DNA of 64,000 nucleotides, taken from Hydrocarboniphaga daqingensis (lineage in GTDB: Bacteria; Pseudomonadota; Gammaproteobacteria; Nevskiales; Nevskiaceae). Numbering within the stretch: the first letter of the stretch is position 1; every line of letters begins with the position of its first letter. The notes under the pieces were generated by a model. That model was not told the DNA's origin. It saw only the letters and a program-made list of their open reading frames with translations, and did no database searches. The translations under genes were made by a program, and so were the position numbers. The stretch is taken from contig NZ_FQWZ01000001.1 of assembly GCF_900129825.1 (NCBI RefSeq), forward strand, positions 124,001 through 188,000, read 5' to 3'. This document shows, piece by piece, positions 31,736 through 41,371 of the stretch.

Positions 31736-32398
31736 ATGGACCCTCAAACGCTGACGATCACGTCCGGCGCCGCGGCTTTGGCCGCGCAGCTGGCAGCCTT
31801 GGCGTTCGGCACGTCGATCACGCCGGGGCCGAACAACTTGATGCTGCTGTCGTCGGGGCTGCGCTTTGGCGTGCGCCGCACGTTGCCGCACTGCCTTGGC
31901 GTCAGCGCGGGCCTGGCCTTGGTGTTGCTGCTGGCCTGGTTCGGCCTCGCCGCCTTGTTGGCGAGCCTGCCGGTATTGCAGACGCTGCTGACGCTGGCCG
32001 GCGCGCTGTATCTGCTGCACTTGGCGCGACTCACTGCTTGCGCCGATCCGCGCCAGCCGCTGGACGGCCGCAACGGCGATGCGGCCCAGCCGATGAGCTT
32101 GATCGGCGCGGTGGCCTTCCAGTTCGTCAATCCGAAGGTCTGGGGCATGGCCGCGTCCGGCGTCGGCCTGACACTGGCGGCCGACGTGTCGCCGGCGCTG
32201 CGCGCACCGCTGCTGGTCGGCGTCTACTGCCTGATGAACCTGCCCTGCATTTCGCTGTGGGCGATCGCCGGATCGAGCTTGCGACGCCACTTGTCGCAGC
32301 CGCGACTGCGGCGCGCCTTCAACCTTGGCAACGCGGCGCTGGTCGCCGCCACCGCGCTGTGGATGCTGGCGCCGCTGGCCGCGCGGCTGGCGGGCTGA
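31736..32398 (+). CDS. LysE/RhtB family amino-acid exporter
   Basis: A 220-residue inner-membrane protein with six helices. The family signature SITPGPNNLMLLSSGLRFG lies near the N-terminus and FQFVNPKVWGMA in the middle. ATG 31736 has GGAG with 7-base spacing. The divergent MocR regulator suggests it exports an amino acid or amine sensed by that regulator. Confidence 0.93.
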   Translation: MDPQTLTITSGAAALAAQLAALAFGTSITPGPNNLMLLSSGLRFGVRRTLPHCLGVSAGLALVLLLAWFGLAALLASLPVLQTLLTLAGALYLLHLARLTACADPRQPLDGRNGDAAQPMSLIGAVAFQFVNPKVWGMAASGVGLTLAADVSPALRAPLLVGVYCLMNLPCISLWAIAGSSLRRHLSQPRLRRAFNLGNAALVAATALWMLAPLAARLAG

Positions 32399-32419
32399 AC
32401 CCCGCCGCCGCGCGCCCGG

Positions 32420-35400
32420 CTACTGCGTACAGCTGGTCGAGCCGGGATAACGGGACTCGTCGGCGGTGACGACGGTGCCGATCCATTGCTGGATCAGCGC
32501 ACTGCCCTCCTCGTCGACGACGCTGCGCGCAATCGGCGGCATCCGCGCCGCGGGCACCTTGGCATCCGGACCGATCCGGAACGCCATGATCGAATCGGCG
32601 ACGTTGCCCGGATGAATGTCGTAAGTGCGGCCGCCGCTGCCTTCCTGGCCGGTCGCCGTCGGGCGCTTGCAGATGCCGTAGCTGATGTCGACCGGACGCT
32701 TGGAATCCAGGTAGAACCCGGTGCTGGCCGCAAAACCGCGCACGTTGTGGCAATGCTGGCAATTGACTTCGAGCCAGGCGCGGGCGCGCGCTTCGATGTC
32801 CTGCGGCGAATTGGCGGCAAAGCCTGCGTCGCCCGGCTTGTTGAAGGTCGGGATGCGCTCCAGCTTGGCGGCGATCTGGCGCATGTCGACACCCAGTTCC
32901 GCCGGGCAGCCGGCGATCAGCCCGGCCCCACACCACCAGGCGATCTGGTTTTGGCCCGCCACCGGATGGCGGCTCTGCCCGGTGGCGCGACGGCTCTCCG
33001 GCGCATAGGGCCGGTTCAGGAAGCGCACCTTGGGACCGATCGGCGCGGCGCCGGCCTCGGCGTCCTCGCTGGAATGGCAACTCAGGCACTGGTTGGCGTG
33101 CGGAATGCCGTAGCTGGCGCTGCTGCCGGTGTGGTGCAGGCCGGAATCGACGTCGGTGTGGTCCCAGGCGACGCTGGCGCTGCCGCCGCCCATCGACAGC
33201 CGCGCCACGCGGCGACCGGTGGCGGTGTCAGTACCCCAGATGTACGGCAGGCCGTCCCAGCGCGCGACGTTGCGGGAATTGACGCGCTTGATCAGCAGCC
33301 GCGTTTCGACCGGCGTCTCAGTGCCGCTGCGCTCGTCGGCGAACGAGAAGGTCTTGGCGATGATCGTGCCGACCGGGAACACCAGCGTGGCGTTGACGCC
33401 GTTGGTGGTCGAATCCTGGTAAACGGCCTTGGTGCCGGGCGGCAAGTACGCGACGCGGTACTTCACCGAATAGTCAGAAAACAGCTTGGTGTTCAGCGAA
33501 TACGGCACGCCGTTGCCGCGCGGCAGGCTGGTCGGGTCCTGCTCGTCGTCGAACAGGTGGTATTGATCCAGCGTCGGGCAGTTGACGCGCGCGGCCTCGG
33601 CATTGATCTGACCGGCCGCGACGGTGGCACTGCACAGCCGCTCGACCAGAGCGGCCGCCGGCGCCGGGTCGTAGTCGCCGCTGCGGACGAACGGCGGAAT
33701 CACGACCGGCGGCAACGGGGTCAGCGTGCGGCCGTACTGCGCCTGGCAGTCGTGCGGACTGCGATCGAGGCTCGCCGGGAATTGCAGCAGCGCCGCAGGG
33801 TCGAGCTGGCTGCTGACGATCAACTCCAGCCCCTTGGTGCCGTGGAAGTTCGAGAACGCCAGGCTATCGCCGGAGAATTGATTGTCGTTGTCGATGCACG
33901 AAAACCAATCCGGCTTGATCCGCGGCGCGCCGCTGGCCTGCGTGTCGAACTTGTAGGCGTTGTACTGGCAGCCCGGATCGGGCACTTCGTTGGTGTACAG
34001 CGGCTTGCCGCGCGCATCGGCCGGCACTGGCTCGCCATTGGCATCACGCGGATACGCGCAGTTGGCGTGGTAGGTGTCCAGCAAGCCGTCCCACAGGATG
34101 TGCGCGCCGCGAAAGCTGATCGGACCGACCGCAAGGCAGGTCGCCAGATTCTGCGGCAGCAGGCACGCCGCCTGGGTCTTGAGCCCGACGATTGCCGGCA
34201 GAAACTTGGCGACGTCCTGCGCGATCAGGTCCTGCGGCGTCGGCAGCGGCAGATGGTTGCCGTTGTCGACGAAGCGGTTGTTCCAGATATGCAGGCCTTC
34301 GGTGTACCAGTCGATCCGGTTCTCGGCCGGGCGGCCCGCGCCCGCCGGGAAAATCTCGTAGCTGGTGTGGATGATGCCGGCGGTGTTGTTGTGGCTGAAC
34401 TCGTTGTCGAAGATGTCGATCTGGTCGTACGACAAGGTGATCATGCCGCTGCCCGACGGCACGTTGCCGACGATGCCGCCCGACGTGAAGTTGTACGTGT
34501 TGTTCATCCGCGCGACGTTGCCGTACATCCGCGACCGATCGCCGTACTGGCGCAGGTTGTCGAGGTCGTAAATCAGGAACCCGCCAGTGTTGCACTCGGC
34601 CAGATTGTGGGCGTACTCGCCGCCGCGCACGTTCTCGATCTCGAAACCAAACACGTTGTAGGCCGCGCGGCTGTTGCGGATGATCGCGGTGTTGGTCTGG
34701 CCGACATAGATACCAGCGTCGGAAGCGCCGATCGATTCGGCGTCATCGATCAGGATGTTCTCGGAGGCGACCGGGTAGATGCCGTAGCGACCCGACAGCC
34801 GGCTGACCGTGTAGTCCGGCGAGCGGATGTCGCCGAGCGCATTGGTGGCCACGTCCGGGTTTTGCGTAGCCGGGTCGGTACACGGCACCTGCAGCCGCTG
34901 GGCGTAGTTGCCGGCATTGATCGGCGTGGCGCTGGCGCGTCCGCCACCCGATGACCAGATCGCGCGCACGCGCTGGATCGTGCCGTGATCGACGCTGCGC
35001 AGTTCGATGCCGTTGCCGCCGGTGTCGAGCACGGTCAGGTCCTGCACCGTCAGGCCGCGCACGTTGACCGCCAGAATGCCTTCGGGCGTGGTGCTGGTCT
35101 TGAACGACAGCACGGTGCGGTCACGACCGCAGCCGCGCACTTTGACGTCTTCGGTGTTGGTCAACTGGAGCGCCGACGCCAGCTCGAAATAGCCGCAGTC
35201 GAACTCGATTACGTCGCCGGGCAGCGCTTGCACCATCGCCGCCACCATATCGGTGGTCGCGCTGGCGGTGGGCTTGATCACGAACACACGGCCCTGACTG
35301 GCCGGCGTGCCATCGCCATTGCCGACCGGCGATGGACTCGACGTCGATGACGACTTGCCGCAAGCACTGACCAGCAGCAACAAGCCCACCGAGCACCACC

Positions 35401-35434
35401 GCATGGCGCCGAGGCGCCTCTCCTTGCACCGCAT
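32420..35434 (-). CDS. Lipoprotein fusing a parallel beta-helix domain to an SO2930-type diheme cytochrome c
   Basis: A 1004-residue protein. The N-terminal signal ends in lipobox VSAC-G, so it should be a lipid-anchored envelope protein. About residues 50-420 are a right-handed parallel beta-helix with repeated short asparagine/glycine-rich turns. About 600-1004 resemble the SO2930 family of diheme cytochromes, with heme sites CLSCH (783-787) and CQHCH (892-896). In genomes I know, such as Shewanella, beta-helix and cytochrome are two adjacent genes; here they are one reading frame. ATG 35434 has a Shine-Dalgarno GGGAG 7 bases upstream. Function unknown; probably a surface or periplasmic redox protein. 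Confidence 0.88.
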   Translation of the reverse strand: MRCKERRLGAMRWCSVGLLLLVSACGKSSSTSSPSPVGNGDGTPASQGRVFVIKPTASATTDMVAAMVQALPGDVIEFDCGYFELASALQLTNTEDVKVRGCGRDRTVLSFKTSTTPEGILAVNVRGLTVQDLTVLDTGGNGIELRSVDHGTIQRVRAIWSSGGGRASATPINAGNYAQRLQVPCTDPATQNPDVATNALGDIRSPDYTVSRLSGRYGIYPVASENILIDDAESIGASDAGIYVGQTNTAIIRNSRAAYNVFGFEIENVRGGEYAHNLAECNTGGFLIYDLDNLRQYGDRSRMYGNVARMNNTYNFTSGGIVGNVPSGSGMITLSYDQIDIFDNEFSHNNTAGIIHTSYEIFPAGAGRPAENRIDWYTEGLHIWNNRFVDNGNHLPLPTPQDLIAQDVAKFLPAIVGLKTQAACLLPQNLATCLAVGPISFRGAHILWDGLLDTYHANCAYPRDANGEPVPADARGKPLYTNEVPDPGCQYNAYKFDTQASGAPRIKPDWFSCIDNDNQFSGDSLAFSNFHGTKGLELIVSSQLDPAALLQFPASLDRSPHDCQAQYGRTLTPLPPVVIPPFVRSGDYDPAPAAALVERLCSATVAAGQINAEAARVNCPTLDQYHLFDDEQDPTSLPRGNGVPYSLNTKLFSDYSVKYRVAYLPPGTKAVYQDSTTNGVNATLVFPVGTIIAKTFSFADERSGTETPVETRLLIKRVNSRNVARWDGLPYIWGTDTATGRRVARLSMGGGSASVAWDHTDVDSGLHHTGSSASYGIPHANQCLSCHSSEDAEAGAAPIGPKVRFLNRPYAPESRRATGQSRHPVAGQNQIAWWCGAGLIAGCPAELGVDMRQIAAKLERIPTFNKPGDAGFAANSPQDIEARARAWLEVNCQHCHNVRGFAASTGFYLDSKRPVDISYGICKRPTATGQEGSGGRTYDIHPGNVADSIMAFRIGPDAKVPAARMPPIARSVVDEEGSALIQQWIGTVVTADESRYPGSTSCTQ

Positions 35435-35526
35435 CTGAACACTCCCTGTCGAAGGCCGGATCTGGATGCCCGGCTTTGATTCGGCCCGAGCATAGCGGCG
35501 GCGGCCGCAGGTACCCGACAGGAAAT

Positions 35527-35544
35527 CCGGCCTAAGCAGGCCGG
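35527..35544 (-). terminator. Possible apbC terminator
   Basis: On the minus strand CCGGCC-TGCTTA-GGCCGG followed by ATTTCC, a few bases after the apbC stop codon. The stem is short (6 bp) but all G-C. Confidence 0.45.
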
Positions 35545-35548
35545 CGGA

Positions 35549-36628
35549 TCAGTCGTCGCTGATGCTCAAGCTCGGGAACGCGGTGACCGTGCCGTGCGCC
35601 AGCCGCGCCACGGCGCGCAGCGCGATGTCGCGGTACAAGCCGGCCGCGTCGGACTGCGGATCGGCGACGACGGTCGGCGTGCCGCCGTCGGCCTGCTCGC
35701 GAATCCGCGCGTCCAGCGGCAGCCGGCCGAGCACGTCCACGCCGGTATCGGCGGCCAGGCGATCACCGCCGCCGCTACCGAATATCGCCGTCTGCGTGCC
35801 GCAGTTCGGGCAGCAGAACAGGCTCATGTTCTCGACCACGCCGAGCACGGCGACGTCGACCTTGCGGAACATTTCCAGGCCTTTGCGCGCATCGATCAGC
35901 GCGATGTCCTGCGGCGTGGTGACGACCACGGCGCCCGACAGCGGGATCTTCTGCGACAGCGTCAGCGCGATATCGCCGGTGCCCGGCGGCATGTCGATGA
36001 TCAGGTAATCCAGATCGTCCCAGCGGGTTTCGGTCAGCAACTGCATCAGCGCGCTGGTGACCATCGGGCCGCGCCAGATCGTCGGCTGCGCATCGTCGAT
36101 TAGATAACCGATGCTCATCGACTGCAGCCCGTGCGCGATCACCGGATTCATGATCTTGCCGTCGGGCGAGGTCGGCCGCGCGCTGGTGCCGAGCATCCGC
36201 GGCTGGCTCGGGCCATAGATGTCGGCGTCGAGCAGGCCGACGCGGGCGCCCTCGCCCTGCAGCGCCAAGGCCAGATTCACCGCAACCGTGCTCTTGCCGA
36301 CGCCGCCCTTGCCGCTGGCCACGGCGATCACGTTGCGGATCTGCGCCAGCGGACGCAGGTTCTTTTGCACAGCGTGCGGCTGTACGCGCCAGCGCACCTC
36401 AACGCTGGGCTTGAGCCCGAGCGCGGTGATGCGCTCGCTCAGCGCTGCTGCCAACGCCGCTGCATGATCGCGCGACGGAAAGCCCAGCTCGATCTCGACC
36501 GTCGCGCCGCCCATCCAGCCGACACTGGCGCGGCGCACGACGCCAGCCTCGACCAAGCCAACGCCGATCAGCGGATCGACGTATTCGGACAGCAGCGGCA
36601 GCAGCTTGGGATCGATGGAAACGGTCAT
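35549..36628 (-). CDS. apbC: Iron-sulfur cluster carrier ATPase ApbC/Mrp
   Basis: A 359-residue P-loop ATPase that carries [4Fe-4S] clusters to apoproteins. An N-terminal MIP18-like domain (about 1-85) is followed by the deviant Walker A VASGKGGVGKST and the switch IIDMPPGTGDIALT. The cluster-bridging pair is FCCPNCG. The enzyme usually lies next to metG, in many genomes divergently; here an efflux operon separates them. Confidence 0.96.
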   Translation of the reverse strand: MTVSIDPKLLPLLSEYVDPLIGVGLVEAGVVRRASVGWMGGATVEIELGFPSRDHAAALAAALSERITALGLKPSVEVRWRVQPHAVQKNLRPLAQIRNVIAVASGKGGVGKSTVAVNLALALQGEGARVGLLDADIYGPSQPRMLGTSARPTSPDGKIMNPVIAHGLQSMSIGYLIDDAQPTIWRGPMVTSALMQLLTETRWDDLDYLIIDMPPGTGDIALTLSQKIPLSGAVVVTTPQDIALIDARKGLEMFRKVDVAVLGVVENMSLFCCPNCGTQTAIFGSGGGDRLAADTGVDVLGRLPLDARIREQADGGTPTVVADPQSDAAGLYRDIALRAVARLAHGTVTAFPSLSISDD

Positions 36629-36692
36629 GGCAACGCGGGTGGGTGCGAGGGGCGCAAAGTCTAGCGCCAGCGCGTCGCCGCGTGGCCCCGGC

Positions 36693-38258
36693 TCAGTGCG
36701 CGCCCGGTTGCGGTGCGCTCAGTGGATCGCCGCGCCGCGTCAGCCAGACGAACGGGATCATCAGCACGGCGAGGATCGCCAGCAGGTAGAAGTCGGCGAT
36801 AAACGCCAGCAAGCCCGACTGCTGCGCGACGCGCGCCGCGATCACTGCCAGCGCCGTGGCCTCGTCGCCCAAGCCCTGCAGCGCCTGCATCGTGGCCTGA
36901 TAGGCGGGGTCGAGCACGCTGACGCGCTCGATCATCTGCGCCTGCTGCGCTTGCGCGCCGCGCGCCAGGTGCGTGGTGACCAGCGAAATGCCGATGCCGC
37001 CGCCGATGTTGCGCATCAGGTTGATGATCGCCGTCGCGCTGCCGATGTCGCTGCGCTGGATGCCGACATAGGCGATTGCATTGACCGGGATGAACAGGAA
37101 AGCCACGCCCGACATCTGGAACACGCGCAGCCAGATCAGCTGGGTCTGCGACATGCTCAGATCGACATGCGCCAGTGCCACCATCGACGCGCCGATCGCA
37201 ATCAAGCCGAACGTGCACAGCGCGCGCGGATCAACCTTGCCGCTCATGCGACCGACGATCGGCATCATCAGCAGCGTCATCAGTGCGGCCGGCGACATCA
37301 CGATGCCGGCATCGAGCGCCGAATAGCCCATCAGCGTCTGCATCAGCTGCGGCAGCAGCAGCGTGCTGCCGAGCAGCGTCACGCCCATGCCGGCGATGAT
37401 CAGATTCGCCACCGCGAAGTTCGGATTGGCGAGTAACCGCAAATTGACGATCGGGTGCGGGTGATGCCATTCGCGCCACACCAGCGCCACCAGCGACACC
37501 ACGGTGATCACCAGGCAGGCCTGGATGAACGTCGAATCCAGCCAGTCTTCCTGCTGGCCCTTATCGAGCATCAGCTGCAGCGTTCCCATGCTCAGTGCGA
37601 TCAGCGCAAAACCGATGTAGTCGATCGAAACGCCGTCGGCGCGGCGCCGCGCTTGCGTGGCCTTTTGTTCGGCCGAGTCACGCACCAGGCGGCCCGCCAT
37701 CGTGATCAGCAGCAGGCCGATCGGCAGATTGATCAGAAAGATCCAGTGCCAGCTGTAGCGGTCGGTCAGCCAGCCGCCGAGCGTCGGCCCGATCGCCGGA
37801 CCGGCGATCACCGCCATGCCGTAGACGGCCAGCGCCGCGCCGCGCTTTTCCGGTGGAAACGAGTCGGCCAGGATCGACTGCGACACCGGCTGCAGCGCGC
37901 CGCCTGCCAGCCCTTGGACGATGCGGAAGAAGATCAGCACCGGCAGCGACGGCGCCAGCCCGCAAGCCACCGACGCGAGCGTGAACACGGCCATCGAACC
38001 CAGGTAGTAGCGCTTGCGTCCGAGCGTGTCGGACAGCCAGCCGGTCATCGGCAGGATGATCGCGTTGGCGACCAGATAGCTGGTCAGCACCCAGGTCGCC
38101 TCGTCGCGGCTGGCCGACAGCGAGCCGGCGATGTTGACCAGTGCGACGTTGGCGATCGAGGTATCGAGCACCTCCATGAACGCCGCCATGCCGCAGACGA
38201 ACGCGATCAGGTAGGTGGCCTTGGGCGCGGTACCCGACGGCGCAGCGGCAGCGCTCAT
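36693..38258 (-). CDS. Drug:H+ antiporter-2 (EmrB/QacA) family MFS exporter
   Basis: A 521-residue inner-membrane drug exporter with about 14 helices. Motif A-like GWLSDTLGRKRYY and motif C-like AVIAGPAIGPTLGGWL are present, with LDTSIANVALVNIAGSL in helix 1. ATG 38258 follows the emrA-like stop by one base. Together with the periplasmic adaptor and TolC-like gene it should form a tripartite pump across both membranes. Confidence 0.93.
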   Translation of the reverse strand: MSAAAAPSGTAPKATYLIAFVCGMAAFMEVLDTSIANVALVNIAGSLSASRDEATWVLTSYLVANAIILPMTGWLSDTLGRKRYYLGSMAVFTLASVACGLAPSLPVLIFFRIVQGLAGGALQPVSQSILADSFPPEKRGAALAVYGMAVIAGPAIGPTLGGWLTDRYSWHWIFLINLPIGLLLITMAGRLVRDSAEQKATQARRRADGVSIDYIGFALIALSMGTLQLMLDKGQQEDWLDSTFIQACLVITVVSLVALVWREWHHPHPIVNLRLLANPNFAVANLIIAGMGVTLLGSTLLLPQLMQTLMGYSALDAGIVMSPAALMTLLMMPIVGRMSGKVDPRALCTFGLIAIGASMVALAHVDLSMSQTQLIWLRVFQMSGVAFLFIPVNAIAYVGIQRSDIGSATAIINLMRNIGGGIGISLVTTHLARGAQAQQAQMIERVSVLDPAYQATMQALQGLGDEATALAVIAARVAQQSGLLAFIADFYLLAILAVLMIPFVWLTRRGDPLSAPQPGAH

Positions 38259-38259
38259 G

Positions 38260-39372
38260 TCAGCGTGCCGACGCCGCAGCCAGTGGTGCGCCGAGGCCAT
38301 CGTCGGCGACGTTGACGCGCGGCACCACCGACATACCGGGCACCAAGTGCAGATCGGCCGGCGGCGCCGGGTCGAACAGCAGCTTGACCGGCACGCGCTG
38401 CACCACTTTGACGTAGTTGCCGCTGGCGTTTTCGGCTGGCAGCAAGCTGAACGCCGAGCCGGTGCCCGCTTGCAGGCTGTCGACGCGCGCCTGGAACGTG
38501 CGGCCCGGATACGCATCGACCTTGACCGCCACCGGCTGGCCGACGCGCATCTGATGCAACTGGGTTTCCTTGAAGTTGGCGACGATCCACGGCGTGGTGC
38601 CGACCAACGCCAGCACCGGCGCACCGGCGGCCAGCTGCGATCCGGGCTGCAGATTCTTGCGTGTGACGCGGCCGGCGGTCGGCGCGGTGATCCGCGTATA
38701 CGACAGCTGCAGCCGCGCTTGGTCGAGCGCCGCTTGCGCTTGCGCCACCGCCGCGCCAGCCGCGGCCAGCTGCGCTTCGCGCGCAGCGGTCTGCTGCGGC
38801 GAGGTCTGCGCGCCGTCGAGTTGCGCGGCGGCCTGCTCGGCTTGCGCCTGCAAGGCGCGCGCGGTTGCCAGCGCCTGGTCCAGCGTCTGGCGCGAGATTT
38901 CGTCCTTGGCGTACAGCGACTCGTAGCGCGCGACGTCGGCCTGCGCGCGCTGCGCTTGCGCTTGGGCCGCACGCAGCGCGGCGCGGGCCTGGGCGACACC
39001 GGCCGGCGCGCTGGTGCGGGTGATCCGCAGATCGGCGTCGGCGGCCAGCTGCTGCGCTTGTGCCGCGGCCAGATTGGCTTCGGCCTGACGCAGGCGCGCT
39101 TGGTAATCGGCCGGGTCCAGCTCGAACAGCAGCGCGCCGGCCTGCACCGGCTGGTTGTCGGCGACGTGGACCGCCGTGACCGTGCCGGGCACGCGCGGCG
39201 CGACCATCGTGATGTCGGCCTGGATGAAAGCGTCGTCGGTGGTCTCGACGCCGCGCCCGCGCCACCACAGCGCCGTCGCGCAGACGACGGTGACAACGAC
39301 GACGCCGATCAGCAGCCCGCGCCGGGAACGCGGCGGCTTGCTGACGGACGGGCTGGTTTGCGTATCGGTCAT
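38260..39372 (-). CDS. HlyD/EmrA family membrane-fusion protein
   Basis: A 370-residue periplasmic adaptor. A single N-terminal membrane helix (about 19-38) is followed by TTDDAFIQADITMVAPRV, a barrel-sandwich half-motif VAPRVPGTVTAVHVADNQPV, an Ala/Gln-rich coiled-coil hairpin (about 90-215) and a C-terminal beta-barrel. It bridges the MFS pump to the TolC-like channel. It starts 65 bases after the tolC-like stop. Confidence 0.94.
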   Translation of the reverse strand: MTDTQTSPSVSKPPRSRRGLLIGVVVVTVVCATALWWRGRGVETTDDAFIQADITMVAPRVPGTVTAVHVADNQPVQAGALLFELDPADYQARLRQAEANLAAAQAQQLAADADLRITRTSAPAGVAQARAALRAAQAQAQRAQADVARYESLYAKDEISRQTLDQALATARALQAQAEQAAAQLDGAQTSPQQTAAREAQLAAAGAAVAQAQAALDQARLQLSYTRITAPTAGRVTRKNLQPGSQLAAGAPVLALVGTTPWIVANFKETQLHQMRVGQPVAVKVDAYPGRTFQARVDSLQAGTGSAFSLLPAENASGNYVKVVQRVPVKLLFDPAPPADLHLVPGMSVVPRVNVADDGLGAPLAAASAR

Positions 39373-39437
39373 GGCAACAGCTCGGATGAAAGTCGGTGGA
39401 TCAAGCGCGGGCGGCGGTCGCCGGCCGTGCCGTCGGT

Positions 39438-40823
39438 CTACAGCTCGAAGTGCCGCGCGCGGCCCTGTGCCGCCGCCAGGTTCAGCCGCGCCTGCTGCTG
39501 CACGGCGCTGGCCGCAATCAACTGGGATCGCGCGCGCGTCAGGCTGGCTTGTGCACTGATCACGTCGACGTTGTTGGCAACGCCGTTGGCGAATCGGTCG
39601 CGCGCAAGCTCCAACTCGCGTTGGGCCAGATCGCGCGCCGCGATCGCCGCGCGCAGCTGTTCGGCGCTGTTGGCCAGCGTGGCCAGCGCCAGGCGCACGT
39701 CCTGCTCGATCTGCTGGCGCAGGTCGTCGAGTTGCAGGCGTTGCTGCTGCAAGCGGTGTTCGGCGGCCGAGGCTTCGCTGCGCAGCGCGCCGCCGCTGTA
39801 GATAGGCACGTCGATGACCGCGCCGTAGCGATACGTATCTTCGCGGTTCTGCGCCGGCGTGTTGGCCGACAGCCCGTAGTCGGCCACGGCCGAAATCCGC
39901 GGCAATACGCGGCGCTGCGCCGCTCGCCGCTGCGCGTCGGCCTGCCGCAGCGCCGCGTCGGCGGCACGCAGTTCGCCGCGCGTCGCGCGCGCCGTGTTCA
40001 GCGCCTGCTCGAGGGTGATGCCGAGTTCGCGGACGGCCGACGGCGGGGCGTCGAGCGTGCCGGCCAGCAGCAGGTCGCGGTCCATCGGCAGCACGGCCAG
40101 ACGCTGCAACTGCAGCCGCGCTTGCGCGATACGCGTCTGGGCCTCGGATACCGCGTAGCGGTCCTGCGCCAGTGCGGTTTCGGCGCGGGCGACGTCGACA
40201 CCCGACGCCACGCCCGCCGCTTTCTGGTCGCGCGCCAACCTCAGCAGCTCATCACCGAGCACCCGGTCCGCTTCGGCGCTGGCCAGCGCTTGGTCGGCAG
40301 CGAGCAGCTGGATGTAGGCCAGCGCGACGTTGGCCGCGATGCGCTCGGCGCTGACCTCGGCCTGGGCGCGGGCCGCCTCGACAGCGTATGCCGCGCCGGC
40401 AAGTTCGCTGCTGCGAGCCAGGTCCAGCACCGTCTGCGACAGCTTGAGGCGTGCATCGAATACGTTGTAAGGGCCGATCAGGTCCGGCAAGCCGGGGAAT
40501 TCGAAACCCAGCGTCGCCGGGTTGGTGGTCTGCCGCAGCTGCGACACTTGCGCCGCCAACTGCGGCCTCAGCACCGCTCGCGCCGTGTCCTGCTGCGCCT
40601 GGGCCAGCGCCACGTCTTCGTCTGCGACCTGCTGCAGCGGCGCCAAGCCCAGCGCGCGCTGGATCAGCGCCTGGACGCCGAGCGGCGCCTCGGTACTGGT
40701 GCCAGCAGTGCCAGCGCGCGTCGCCGACCCGGTTTGCGACAGCGTAGCCGGCGCCGTCATCAGCCCGGCCAAACCGAGCACGGCGGCGGCGCAGCGGCCG
40801 GTCAACGTCAGACGGCACGTCAT
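39438..40823 (-). CDS. TolC-family outer membrane efflux channel
   Basis: A 461-residue outer-membrane protein. The N-terminus is a signal peptide (AAAVLGLAGLMTAPATLSQ). Two outer-membrane-efflux repeats follow with long Ala/Gln/Arg-rich coiled coils, as in TolC. No lipobox Cys is seen at the cleavage site. ATG 40823 overlaps the marR stop by 4 bases (ATGA). Confidence 0.92.
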   Translation of the reverse strand: MTCRLTLTGRCAAAVLGLAGLMTAPATLSQTGSATRAGTAGTSTEAPLGVQALIQRALGLAPLQQVADEDVALAQAQQDTARAVLRPQLAAQVSQLRQTTNPATLGFEFPGLPDLIGPYNVFDARLKLSQTVLDLARSSELAGAAYAVEAARAQAEVSAERIAANVALAYIQLLAADQALASAEADRVLGDELLRLARDQKAAGVASGVDVARAETALAQDRYAVSEAQTRIAQARLQLQRLAVLPMDRDLLLAGTLDAPPSAVRELGITLEQALNTARATRGELRAADAALRQADAQRRAAQRRVLPRISAVADYGLSANTPAQNREDTYRYGAVIDVPIYSGGALRSEASAAEHRLQQQRLQLDDLRQQIEQDVRLALATLANSAEQLRAAIAARDLAQRELELARDRFANGVANNVDVISAQASLTRARSQLIAASAVQQQARLNLAAAQGRARHFEL

Positions 40824-41296
40824 GGATGCCGAGCCAGCTTTTGATCGGCGCTGCGGACTAATGCGCTGTCGACCAAGCGCGTCAGCATCTCTTGCAACAA
40901 GGCCCGTTCGCCCGGTGATAGCGGTGCCAGGAACTGCTGTTCGTGGTCCATCACCGGCACCAGCGTGCGGCTGTGCCACTGCTCGCCGGCCTCGGTCAGC
41001 TGCAGCGCATGCGCACGGCGATCGGCCGCGTGCGGTTCGCGCCGCAGAAGGCCGGCGCCTTCCAGGTCATCGACGACTTTGACCATCGTCGTGCGGTCGA
41101 CGCCGAGCACCTCGCACAAATCGGTCTGGCGCAGCCCGGCACGTCGCCGGATCAAGCTCAGCACCGCGAAGTGACGAATCTGCAGCCCACTGTCACGCAG
41201 CGCCACATCCAGCTCATCGGACAACAGCTGCTTGGCCTTGGCGACCAGAAAACCCAGGTTGCCGCGAAATTCGGCGGGGATCAGTTCAGACGTCAT
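40820..41296 (-). CDS. MarR-family transcriptional regulator
   Basis: A 158-residue winged-helix repressor and the first gene of the efflux operon. The DNA-binding region is RQTDLCEVLGVDRTTMVKVVDDL, and the wing is RREPHAADRRAHALQLTEAG. By analogy with EmrR/MprA it likely represses the pump and is relieved by its substrates. A perfect 14-bp inverted repeat lies immediately upstream of its start, pointing to autoregulation. Confidence 0.94.
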   Translation of the reverse strand: MTSELIPAEFRGNLGFLVAKAKQLLSDELDVALRDSGLQIRHFAVLSLIRRRAGLRQTDLCEVLGVDRTTMVKVVDDLEGAGLLRREPHAADRRAHALQLTEAGEQWHSRTLVPVMDHEQQFLAPLSPGERALLQEMLTRLVDSALVRSADQKLARHP

Positions 41297-41301
41297 GGCA
41301 T

Positions 41302-41334
41302 CGCCATATGATCAGTTTTGCTGATCATATGGCG
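41302..41334. promoter_or_regulatory. Candidate MarR operator
   Basis: CGCCATATGATCAG (41302-41315) and CTGATCATATGGCG (41321-41334) are perfectly inverted around TTTTG. The repeat ends 5 bases before the marR ATG, where a bound repressor would block transcription or initiation. No T-run follows on the minus strand, so a terminator is less likely. Confidence 0.75.
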
Positions 41335-41371
41335 AGCCGTCGCGGCAGCACCCACCCGAACGCGGGAGGCG

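Noticed and set aside
32486-34954. 822-codon open frame on the plus strand
   Set aside because: Antisense to the beta-helix/cytochrome gene; composition is that of a shadow frame.
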